A stretch of DNA of 23,360 bases, from assembly GCA_040905445.1 (NCBI GenBank), contig JBBDRN010000037.1:1-23360 (forward strand), read 5' to 3'. Of this stretch, positions 13,471 through 19,018 are shown one piece after another. Position 1 is the first letter of the stretch; the number at the start of each line of letters is the position of its first letter. The stretch comes from SKPT01 sp040905445 (GTDB lineage: Bacteria > Planctomycetota > Phycisphaerae > Phycisphaerales > Phycisphaeraceae). The translations under genes were made by a program, and so were the position numbers. The notes beneath the pieces are model-generated. The model was not told where the DNA came from. It searched no databases and saw only the letters and a list, made by a program, of their open reading frames with translations.

Positions 13471-14155
13471 CCCTGGAGCTGGAGACGTCCCGCCCTTGCC
13501 CTTCGCCTGGCTCGACAAGCTCACCGGCCGCGTCGCCGCGCTGATCCTGCTGATCGTCCTCGCCCTGGCCGGCGTGGCGGGCTGGCGCATGGCCCAGACC
13601 CACATCGCCGCGCAGGTCTACCGCCACCGCCTCGACGCCCTGGCCGAGGATTACACCGAGCTGCGCGACGCTTACAACCAGGCCGTCCGCCGCACCGCCG
13701 TCACCGAACTCATCGTCGAGGATGGCGAACTGACCATCCGCGTGCGCACCATCGAGGGCGAGCAGCGCCGCATCGCCACCGATCTTGACCCGGCCAACGA
13801 GATCTACGTCGACTACGTCGTGATCGACGGCCGGCTGTGGATCCGCCGCGTCTTCGACGACCAGACGCCGCCGCGCCGCGGCGTGCTGATCGACCCGGAG
13901 CTCGCCGACATCGACTGGGAGGCCGACAACGTCGGCTACGGCAAGGCGGTCTACCGCCACCTGCCCGAGGGGCGATGGGTCGTCAGCGTCACCGGCGGCG
14001 GGGCGCTGGGCCTCGCCCGCGTCGAGCCGGACGCCGCCGTCGAGCTCACGCCCGCACCCGAGCTGCGCGACTACAAGCCCGTCGAGGAGGAGATTGCCCG
14101 CCGCCAGGGCGAGCTCGGCGTGATGGACATCCTCCGCGTGATCGTCGGTTGGTGA
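13466..14155 (+). CDS. Membrane-anchored protein of unknown function
   Basis: A 229-residue protein with one membrane segment near residues 20-37 (RVAALILLIVLALAGVAGW). A probable helix follows (QVYRHRLDALAEDYTELRDA), then a beta-rich soluble domain presumably outside the cytoplasm. I do not recognise the family; there are no obvious catalytic residues or cysteines. The start is uncertain: GTG at 13466 lies within a repeat, and TTG at 13496 (LPFAWLDKL) has GGAG 11 nt upstream. Its position behind tmk may only reflect local order. The C-terminus ends in a hydrophobic VMDILRVIVGW. Confidence 0.7.
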   Translation: MPPGAGDVPPLPFAWLDKLTGRVAALILLIVLALAGVAGWRMAQTHIAAQVYRHRLDALAEDYTELRDAYNQAVRRTAVTELIVEDGELTIRVRTIEGEQRRIATDLDPANEIYVDYVVIDGRLWIRRVFDDQTPPRRGVLIDPELADIDWEADNVGYGKAVYRHLPEGRWVVSVTGGGALGLARVEPDAAVELTPAPELRDYKPVEEEIARRQGELGVMDILRVIVGW

Positions 14156-14457
14156 CGGCCGCAGTGCATGCCGCAGCTTCGTCGCGCCGGGGTGCCACGG
14201 ACAAGCGGAGTCGGCGGAGCTTGTCAGTGGCGAATGACGTCAAACACTGACAAGGCCGAAGACGTCCTTGTCAGTGCCACCCCGCGCGATTCGCGTCGCC
14301 CCGAGGGCGACGGCTAACGGCCGCACGCGCGATGCGATCCCTACGACCCGCGCAGCCTGCCCCGCCCATCGCACATTTCGCGCGCCTCCACTTGCACGTC
14401 CGCGCCCTGAATCGTCCGCTTCACCGCAGATTCAGGGTTCCATCCAGGAGGCAAGCC
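14156..14457. other. Non-coding stretch between two small membrane-protein genes
   Basis: This 302-nt gap contains the ACTGACAAG repeat element (14189-14283) and then a GC-rich part with CGAGGGCGACGGCTAACGGC. A GATTCAGGGTTCC sequence precedes the AGGAGG ribosome-binding site of the next gene. No RNA gene or convincing ORF is visible. Confidence 0.55.
14189..14283. repeat. 95-bp element with terminal inverted repeats and internal hairpin
   Basis: GGGGTGCCACGGACAAG (14189-14205) and CTTGTCAGTGCCACCCC (14267-14283) are inverted copies with 15 of 17 positions matching. Inside, CTTGTCAGTG (14220-14229) and CACTGACAAG (14245-14254) are a perfect 10-bp inverted pair. This looks like a non-autonomous palindromic repeat. 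The terminal GGGTGCCAC motif recurs at 2688 and 11186. Confidence 0.65.
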
Positions 14458-14628
14458 ATGACCAGCATTCTTAACCTCGTCGTCTGGGCGATTGTTATTG
14501 CCGTCGTCCTCGTCGCGGCGCTGCACCCGCAGAGCGGGGCGATCGTCGACAACCCGCTCGCGTGCGCCGGGCTCGGGCTGATCGGCCTCGGCTTCTGCGT
14601 CGACGCCCGCCGCCGCCGACTCGCGTAG
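14458..14628 (+). CDS. Small membrane protein (56 residues)
   Basis: A short ORF with an excellent ribosome-binding site (CAGGAGG, about 8 nt before the ATG), in a genome where many genes lack one. The product has two hydrophobic segments, LNLVVWAIVIAVVLVAAL near residue 5 and NPLACAGLGLIGLGFCV near 32, separated by a short loop with HPQSG. It ends in a basic DARRRRLA tail, predicting a hairpin with cytoplasmic C-terminus if positive-inside holds. No family is recognised. A strong 8-bp hairpin follows at 14640-14658. Confidence 0.65.
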   Translation: MTSILNLVVWAIVIAVVLVAALHPQSGAIVDNPLACAGLGLIGLGFCVDARRRRLA

Positions 14629-14639
14629 CCCCCATAAAG

Positions 14640-14658
14640 CCGGGACCGATGGTCCCGG
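14640..14658. terminator. CCGGGACC hairpin after the small membrane-protein gene
   Basis: CCGGGACC-GAT-GGTCCCGG is a perfect 8-bp stem with a 3-nt loop starting 11 nt after the stop codon. There is no T-run. Related CCGGGACCACCGG sequences lie at 14734-14746 (3' flank of the mscS-family gene) and 18943-18960, so it is also a repeat family. Confidence 0.4.
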
Positions 14659-14756
14659 TGGCGCGCGGACCGGTCGACGAATGTTGCGGTGCTCTCGGCG
14701 CCCGGCGAGGTCGCGCGGCGGGCCGATCCTGGACCGGGACCACCGGGCGCGGGTTT

Positions 14757-16469
14757 TTATCCCTCGCCGTCCCCGTCGGCGGGGGCGTTCTGGAGCATCC
14801 GCACCGCCAACTCGCGGTTCGGGTCGCCCGCGAGGTGCAGCGTCTGCGTGGGGAACGCGAAGTCGATGTCCGCCTCGCCGAAGCGCCGGAACAGCAGCAG
14901 ATTCACCCGCTGCGCGTGTTCCAGGAAGCTGTAGTACCCCCGGTCCGGGTCCCGCGCGAGCTGGTACCAGTAGAACGCCTTGATGTTCAGGCTGTCCGAG
15001 TTGAGCTCGCTGAACGCGACCCGCGGCGGGGCCTTGGTCAGGTCGAACCGACCCTCGGCCACGACCTCCTCGTCGTTGAGCACCTCGCGCACGATGTCGA
15101 CCGCTTGCTCGATCTTCTCGGGCGGCGTGTCGTAGGTGATCGTCACGTTCATCTCGCGGCGGATGGACGGCCGGGCGCTCATGTTCTCGACGTTCGAGTC
15201 GATGAATTTCATGTTGGGCACGGTGTAGAGGTGCCCGTTGAGCAGGCGGATCTTGGTCGATCGGAAGCCGATCTCCTCCACCCCGCCGAGCTGCCCGTCG
15301 AAGAGGATCCAGTCGCCCACGCCGAACGGTTTGTCGAAGAAGACGGTCAGGGACCCGAAGAGGTTCTTGATCGAGTCCTGGGCGGCGAGCGACACCGCCA
15401 GGCCGGCGATGCCCAGACCCGCGAGCCAGCCGGTGATGTTGAGCCCGAAGACGTTCTGCGCGACGACGAGTGAGAACATGACGACGACGAAGATGCGCAG
15501 CGTCTTGCGCACCATGGGCACGACCATGGCCGCGACCTGCCCGCGCTGCTCGATGGCGCGCCGCAACCCCAGGTCGATGATGTCGACGAGGTTGTAGATC
15601 AGCCAGCCCAGCGCCAGCAGGTAGAGAAAGGCGATAATGCTGTGGACGAACGCCTGCATCTCCTCCTCGAGATGCAGGAACTGCAGCCCGATCGCCAGCC
15701 CCAGCGAAACGAACGCGAGGCTCACCGGCCCCGCCGCGTCATCGAACGCCAGCCCCCGCGCGTCCCACCCGCGCTGCTGCAGCCGCTGACTCGCCCGCCG
15801 CAGCAGGCTCGACGCGATCTTCCCCGCCACCACGCCCAGGAAGATTCCCACCAGCAGGGCGCCCCAGCCCCAGTAGGTCGTTTGCTCGAACGTCGGCCCG
15901 AGCAGACCCGTCAACTCCGACTCCTCGCCGTCCGCCACGTGGATTGGCGGCAGCGCCGACATGCTCTCCCGCAACGCGCCCAGCGCCGCGACCGTCTCCC
16001 GCGAAAACCGCCACGGCCCCGCCGGCTCCGTCGCCTCCAGCACGATCCGCCCCTCCGGCGCCTGCCCTGCTCCCAGTCGCTCCCAGACCCACGCATGTTG
16101 CTGTGTCGGGAAATATGTGAACCGCCGCACCGCCTCCTCGCGAACGGCCGGGGCATCGGGCAGGCCGCGCGCCTCGACCGTTCCCAGCCGATCCAGCACG
16201 TCCAGCAGCGCCTGCCCCAGCTCGCGCACCGCCTCGTCGTCCGCGTCCGCCGGCCAGTCCAGCGTCGCCCGCACCTGCGCCAACGCCGCCTCCACGTCGC
16301 CCTGCCCGCGGCTGACCCGGCCCTGTGCCTCCAGAAACGTGAACATCGTCGCCCGCGGACTCGCCAGCCCGGCGTCGACGTCCGACGGCGCTTCCGCGCC
16401 ATGCGCGGGGACGCCCAGCAGCACCAGTCCGGCGAACAGGGGCAGCCATCGCGAAACCAATCGAGTCAT
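14757..16469 (-). CDS. MscS-family mechanosensitive ion channel with large extracytoplasmic domain
   Basis: A channel that opens under membrane tension to release solutes in osmotic downshift. The 570-residue protein has a signal peptide (about 1-25, ending VPAHGA) and an N-terminal extracytoplasmic region to about residue 190. Several membrane helices follow, including YWGWGALLVGIFLGVVAG and IIAFLYLLALGWLIYNLV. The pore-lining TM3 runs GWLAGLGIAGLAVSLAAQDS, and the MscS beta-domain begins FDKPFGVGDWILFDGQLGGV and continues IGFRSTKIRLLNG and VPNMKFIDSNVEN. The C-terminal alpha-beta domain is complete. The ATG at 16469 has GGAGA upstream and gives the signal peptide directly; the longer in-frame start at 16517 would bury it. 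It is divergent from the rrf2-like gene, with a gap of 132 nt. Confidence 0.92.
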   Translation of the reverse strand: MTRLVSRWLPLFAGLVLLGVPAHGAEAPSDVDAGLASPRATMFTFLEAQGRVSRGQGDVEAALAQVRATLDWPADADDEAVRELGQALLDVLDRLGTVEARGLPDAPAVREEAVRRFTYFPTQQHAWVWERLGAGQAPEGRIVLEATEPAGPWRFSRETVAALGALRESMSALPPIHVADGEESELTGLLGPTFEQTTYWGWGALLVGIFLGVVAGKIASSLLRRASQRLQQRGWDARGLAFDDAAGPVSLAFVSLGLAIGLQFLHLEEEMQAFVHSIIAFLYLLALGWLIYNLVDIIDLGLRRAIEQRGQVAAMVVPMVRKTLRIFVVVMFSLVVAQNVFGLNITGWLAGLGIAGLAVSLAAQDSIKNLFGSLTVFFDKPFGVGDWILFDGQLGGVEEIGFRSTKIRLLNGHLYTVPNMKFIDSNVENMSARPSIRREMNVTITYDTPPEKIEQAVDIVREVLNDEEVVAEGRFDLTKAPPRVAFSELNSDSLNIKAFYWYQLARDPDRGYYSFLEHAQRVNLLLFRRFGEADIDFAFPTQTLHLAGDPNRELAVRMLQNAPADGDGEG

Positions 16470-16505
16470 GATGCGTCTCCAGCAGGGGGCGGATGCGATC
16501 GCCAC

Positions 16506-16511
16506 AATGTA
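16506..16511 (-). promoter_or_regulatory. -10-like TACATT of the MscS-family gene
   Basis: On the minus strand TACATT lies 36 nt upstream of the ATG at 16469, leaving a leader of about 30 nt with GGAGA. No clear -35. Confidence 0.3.
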
Positions 16512-16569
16512 ATGCAACCCGTCAGGGGAGTCCGCCGCGCGGGGCCTATCGAGCCCGGGGGCTGGTCGG

Positions 16570-16575
16570 TATCTT
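16570..16575 (+). promoter_or_regulatory. -10-like TATCTT of the rrf2-like gene
   Basis: TATCTT is 26 nt before the ATG at 16602, within the divergent gap. A G-rich stretch follows that could serve as a weak ribosome-binding site. Confidence 0.3.
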
Positions 16576-16601
16576 CAAATGCAGGGGGCTTGGGATGTGG
16601 C

Positions 16602-16967
16602 ATGCTGAGCCTGACGCGGAAGACCGACTACGCCCTGATCGCGGCCGCCTACCTCGCCGACCGCCACCGCCGCGGCCAGGGCCCGGCCAGCGCCCGCACG
16701 ATCGCCGAGGCGTTCGACCTGCCCCGACCCCTGCTGATGAACGTGCTCAAGTCATTGTCTCAAGAGGGTTTAGTCTCTTCCACGCGGGGCGCGGGCGGGG
16801 GCTATGAGCTCGCCGCCGACCCGGCGAGGCTGGACTTGCTGACGGTCGCCCGCGCCGTGGAGGGTGCCGGTGAGGCCGAGGATCACCCCGCCATCCGCCG
16901 CCTGCGCGACCGGCTCGAGGCCGAGCTTGCCGGCCTGACGCTCGCCGACCTGCTCGAGGATTTCTGA
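16602..16967 (+). CDS. Rrf2-family transcriptional regulator without cysteines
   Basis: A 121-residue winged-helix DNA-binding protein of the Rrf2 family (relatives: IscR, NsrR, CymR). The start MLSLTRKTDYALIAAAYLA is diagnostic, followed by the helix-turn-helix SARTIAEAFDLPRPLLMNVL and the wing SSTRGAGGGYELA. Family members that sense Fe-S status or NO carry three cysteines near residues 90-105. This protein has none, so it should not hold a canonical cluster; it may sense something else, like cysteine-free CymR-type members. It lies 130 nt upstream of an A-type Fe-S carrier gene on the same strand, so that gene is a plausible target. The ATG at 16602 fits the family start exactly. Confidence 0.88.
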   Translation: MLSLTRKTDYALIAAAYLADRHRRGQGPASARTIAEAFDLPRPLLMNVLKSLSQEGLVSSTRGAGGGYELAADPARLDLLTVARAVEGAGEAEDHPAIRRLRDRLEAELAGLTLADLLEDF

Positions 16968-17009
16968 ACCGCCCGGCGTGCCTCGACACCGGCAGCAACC
17001 CGCGCCCCC

Positions 17010-17042
17010 TTGTTCCATGCCCCATAACGGCTAGAATATCCT
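17010..17042 (+). promoter_or_regulatory. Candidate promoter of the Fe-S carrier gene
   Basis: TTGTTC (17010-17015), a 16-nt spacer and TAGAAT (17032-17037), with TATCCT overlapping at 17037-17042. The leader of about 50 nt contains AAGGAG 10 nt before the ATG at 17098. Confidence 0.4.
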
Positions 17043-17097
17043 CACACGCCCCCGGCCGCCGCCGGGCGGTTGCCGACTTGCAAGGAGTGTCAGCACG

Positions 17098-17430
17098 ATG
17101 GCGATTCATCTGTCCGAGACCGCAGCCAAGGAAATCAGCACCATCATCGAGCAACAGGAGCTCGATGTCGAGAAAATCCGCCTCCGCGTCGGCGTCAAGG
17201 GCGGCGGCTGCTCCGGGTTCAGCTACCTGCTCGACCTCACCGAGCAGCACCGCGACAACGACGAGCTCTTCGAGGAGAACGGCGTCCGGATCGTCTGTGA
17301 TCCCAAGAGCTACCTCTACCTCAACGGCACCACCATCGACTTCAAGGACGAGGTCATGGGCCGGGGTTTCGTCTTCAACAATCCCAACGCCACCACCACC
17401 TGCGGCTGCGGCAGCTCCTTCAGCGCCTGA
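17098..17430 (+). CDS. A-type iron-sulfur carrier protein (IscA/ErpA/HesB family)
   Basis: A 110-residue Fe-S cluster carrier which receives clusters from the assembly scaffold and passes them to client enzymes. The three invariant cysteines are present: C38 in KGGGCSGFSY, and C102 and C104 in TCGCGSSF at the C-terminus. The domain starts HLSETAAKEISTIIEQQ and includes the SYLYLNGTTIDF strand-turn. The ErpA-like GCGSSF ending does not by itself separate ErpA from IscA or SufA, so no symbol is given. AAGGAG lies upstream. QueG in this window is a likely client, because it needs two [4Fe-4S] clusters, but that link is inference. It follows the Rrf2 gene and is convergent with the zinc-ribbon gene across a perfect palindrome. 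Confidence 0.92.
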   Translation: MAIHLSETAAKEISTIIEQQELDVEKIRLRVGVKGGGCSGFSYLLDLTEQHRDNDELFEENGVRIVCDPKSYLYLNGTTIDFKDEVMGRGFVFNNPNATTTCGCGSSFSA

Positions 17431-17469
17431 GGCGCCCCCAATACGGTCGACACGCCCGCACACACACGC

Positions 17470-17499
17470 GAAGCCCACGGATTGCAATCCGTGGGCTTC
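17470..17499. terminator. Perfect 30-nt palindrome between convergent genes
   Basis: The arm GAAGCCCACGGATTG is followed directly by its exact reverse complement. It sits 39 nt after the Fe-S carrier stop and 24 nt before the end of the opposite-strand gene, a natural place for a bidirectional terminator, though no T-run follows. Diverged copies of CGGATTGCAATCCGTGGGCT are at 13438-13470 and 17868-17893, so it is also a dispersed repeat. Confidence 0.55.
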
Positions 17500-17523
17500 C
17501 GTCGCTTCAGGCGCCGCCGCCGC

Positions 17524-17838
17524 TCAACCCGTCAGCAGCATCGCCGCGACGTACGCGATCGGGATCGCCGCGATCAGCAGCAAGAGTGTCACCACCGCCA
17601 CGCGTCCCGGCAGGTCGGCCGCGCGGTCCGGCGGGTGCCGCACGAGGTCGTGGCCACACTCGGGGCACGTCGGTGGCACCGGCGGATGAATCGCGTACTG
17701 GCACGCCGGGCAGACCGCCCGCGGCGCGCGATGCGGGCGCACGAACATGAAGTAGATGCCGGCGAGGGCGATGATCACCGCCTGCAGGCCGATGACGATC
17801 AGCATCACGTGAATGTGCAGCGTGAGGTCGGCGAGCAT
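17524..17838 (-). CDS. Two-TM zinc-ribbon membrane protein
   Basis: A 104-residue protein with a first membrane segment VMLIVIGLQAVIIALAGIYFMF (about 12-33). A zinc-ribbon follows with CPAC and CPEC pairs (CPACQYAIHPPVPPTCPECG, about 43-62), then a second membrane segment VAVVTLLLLIAAIPIAYVAAM near the end. Four cysteines in this arrangement usually bind one zinc. Such short CPxCxY...CPECG membrane proteins are frequent in Planctomycetota, with unknown function. The ATG at 17838 is preferred to 17877 because TATCAT lies 6 nt before it and the first 13 residues of the longer form look unstructured. Confidence 0.7.
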   Translation of the reverse strand: MLADLTLHIHVMLIVIGLQAVIIALAGIYFMFVRPHRAPRAVCPACQYAIHPPVPPTCPECGHDLVRHPPDRAADLPGRVAVVTLLLLIAAIPIAYVAAMLLTG

Positions 17839-17844
17839 GAGCAG

Positions 17845-17850
17845 ATGATA
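17845..17850 (-). promoter_or_regulatory. -10-like TATCAT, leaderless arrangement
   Basis: On the minus strand TATCAT ends 6 nt before the ATG at 17838, without a ribosome-binding site between. Confidence 0.45.
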
Positions 17851-17867
17851 AGGCGCGGGCACGCGTA

Positions 17868-17893
17868 CGGATCGCAATCCATGGGTTTCGTTC
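17868..17893. repeat. ACGGATnGCAATCCnTGGG repeat, diverged copy
   Basis: ACGGATCGCAATCCATGGGT matches the palindrome at 17470-17499 with a few changes that weaken the stem. It lies just upstream of the zinc-ribbon gene's promoter. Confidence 0.5.
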
Positions 17894-17942
17894 GATGACG
17901 CAGCGTCCGCGGTACGGCCCGCGGCGCGTTGGTGGTTCAGGG

Positions 17943-17966
17943 AAGGTCCGCACAGCGGACCCTACG
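17943..17966. repeat. GGTCCGC palindromic repeat, copy at a stop codon
   Basis: GGTCCGC-ACA-GCGGACC at 17945-17961, followed by CTACG. On the minus strand its TAG is the stop codon of the SDR gene (17962-18846), exactly as at 11262. Confidence 0.75.
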
Positions 17967-18846
17967 AGACAGCCTCCGCCACCTCGTCGATCAGCGCTTC
18001 GACGTCGCCCGTCGGTTCGCCGAAGTGCTCGCGCATGAGCGTGGCATCGCCGGTGGTCGAGTGTTCGACGCCGCCGGCGTCACGATCAAACCGCACCGCC
18101 CCCGTCCCCATCGCCGCGTGCAGGCGCTCGGCCAGTTCGCGCAGTGTCCACAGCCGCGGGTGGCAGACGTTCACCGCCCGCGGCAGGGCGTCGCGCCGCT
18201 CGCCCGCCGCCAGCGTGCAGCGGATGAAATCCTCCATCGCGATCACCTGCACGCGCTCGTCGGGGTTGGGCCCCAGCGAGTCGCCCGCCTTGATTGTCTC
18301 GGCGAGGCGGCGCACCAGGCCTGACTCAGGCGTGTTGGCGTGATAGTAGCGCAGGTGCACGAGGCCCGAGCCGCGCTGGTCGCAGAGGAAATCAAGCAGT
18401 TTTTCCTGCGCGAAGCGGGCGAGACCATATTCATCGTCGGGGCGCTGGGGGTCCGTCTCGGCGCGCGGCTCGGGGTGCGTGCCGTAGACGTTGCCCGAGC
18501 AGCCGTTGATGATGTCTGCCTGACCCGCGTAGCGCGCTGCCACGCGCCCGACGGCGTGGTAGTTCAGCGACCAGATGCGCTGGCGCGCGTCGGGGAGGCT
18601 GTGCTCGGCCGGCGCCCACAGCTCGAGAAACGCCAGCGGCACGTCCGGCAGCATCGCCGGGTCGTCCTCGCGCGCGCTGTAGGTGATGGTGTGGACGCCA
18701 AGCGCGTCGAGGCGTGCGCGCACGGCAGGGTCGGAGAAGCGAGCCGCGCCGTGAACGGTGAGCCCGCGGTCGCGCAGTGACTCACACAGCCGCCGACCGA
18801 TCCGGCCGGAGGCTCCGAGAACGAGGGCGGAGGTGGGCAGGGGCAT
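17962..18846 (-). CDS. NAD-dependent epimerase/dehydratase-like protein (extended SDR)
   Basis: A 294-residue protein with an N-terminal Rossmann motif ALVLGASGRIGRRL (GxxGxxG at about 10-16). It has a NGCSGNVYG segment in the place of the usual SS.VYG, a DEYGLARFAQEKLL helix, and a C-terminal substrate part with VCHPRLWTLRELAERL. It is probably an NAD(P)-binding sugar-nucleotide epimerase or reductase, but the substrate cannot be told. In the expected YxxxK position the sequence is YGLAR, with arginine in place of the catalytic lysine, so it may be catalytically altered or use another residue. TACGCT ends 6 nt before the ATG at 18846 and supports this start. The stop TAG is supplied by the GGTCCGC repeat. 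Confidence 0.8.
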   Translation of the reverse strand: MPLPTSALVLGASGRIGRRLCESLRDRGLTVHGAARFSDPAVRARLDALGVHTITYSAREDDPAMLPDVPLAFLELWAPAEHSLPDARQRIWSLNYHAVGRVAARYAGQADIINGCSGNVYGTHPEPRAETDPQRPDDEYGLARFAQEKLLDFLCDQRGSGLVHLRYYHANTPESGLVRRLAETIKAGDSLGPNPDERVQVIAMEDFIRCTLAAGERRDALPRAVNVCHPRLWTLRELAERLHAAMGTGAVRFDRDAGGVEHSTTGDATLMREHFGEPTGDVEALIDEVAEAVS

Positions 18847-18852
18847 GAGGGT

Positions 18853-18858
18853 AGCGTA
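18853..18858 (-). promoter_or_regulatory. -10-like TACGCT, leaderless arrangement
   Basis: On the minus strand TACGCT ends 6 nt before the ATG at 18846. TACCCT one nucleotide before the ATG is too close to serve. Confidence 0.35.
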
Positions 18859-18942
18859 GCGGGTTTGGGTCGCACAGATGTGATGGCCGATTGCTGGTGC
18901 GGGGTGTCCCATCTGGCCGCCGCGCCCACGTGCCGTTTCCCG

Positions 18943-18971
18943 GCCGGGACCACCGGTCCTGGCTTTATACT
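18943..18971 (+). promoter_or_regulatory. Hairpin repeat and TATACT -10 upstream of the M20 peptidase gene
   Basis: CCGGGACC-ACC-GGTCCTGG (18943-18961) is a near-perfect hairpin of the family seen at 14640. TATACT at 18966-18971 is a good -10; the hairpin occupies the place of a -35. The leader of about 40 nt contains GGAG 7 nt before the ATG at 19019. Confidence 0.45.
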
Positions 18972-19018
18972 GCGTCCCCGGTGATGATCGTGCCCCGGGT
19001 TCGTGATGGAGATGATGG

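Noticed and set aside
11863..13605. 580-codon open frame antisense to the TPR lipoprotein and tmk
   Set aside because: Overlaps tmk entirely, which is certain; the product has shadow composition rich in Ala, Gly, Val and Asp.
14156..14457. Possible small RNA or riboswitch upstream of the 56-residue membrane protein
   Set aside because: The only strong structure is the repeat element, which has its own explanation; no known riboswitch pattern is visible.
16747..17487. 246-codon frame antisense to rrf2 and the Fe-S carrier gene
   Set aside because: Covers two well-supported genes on the other strand, has low complexity and crosses the perfect palindrome.
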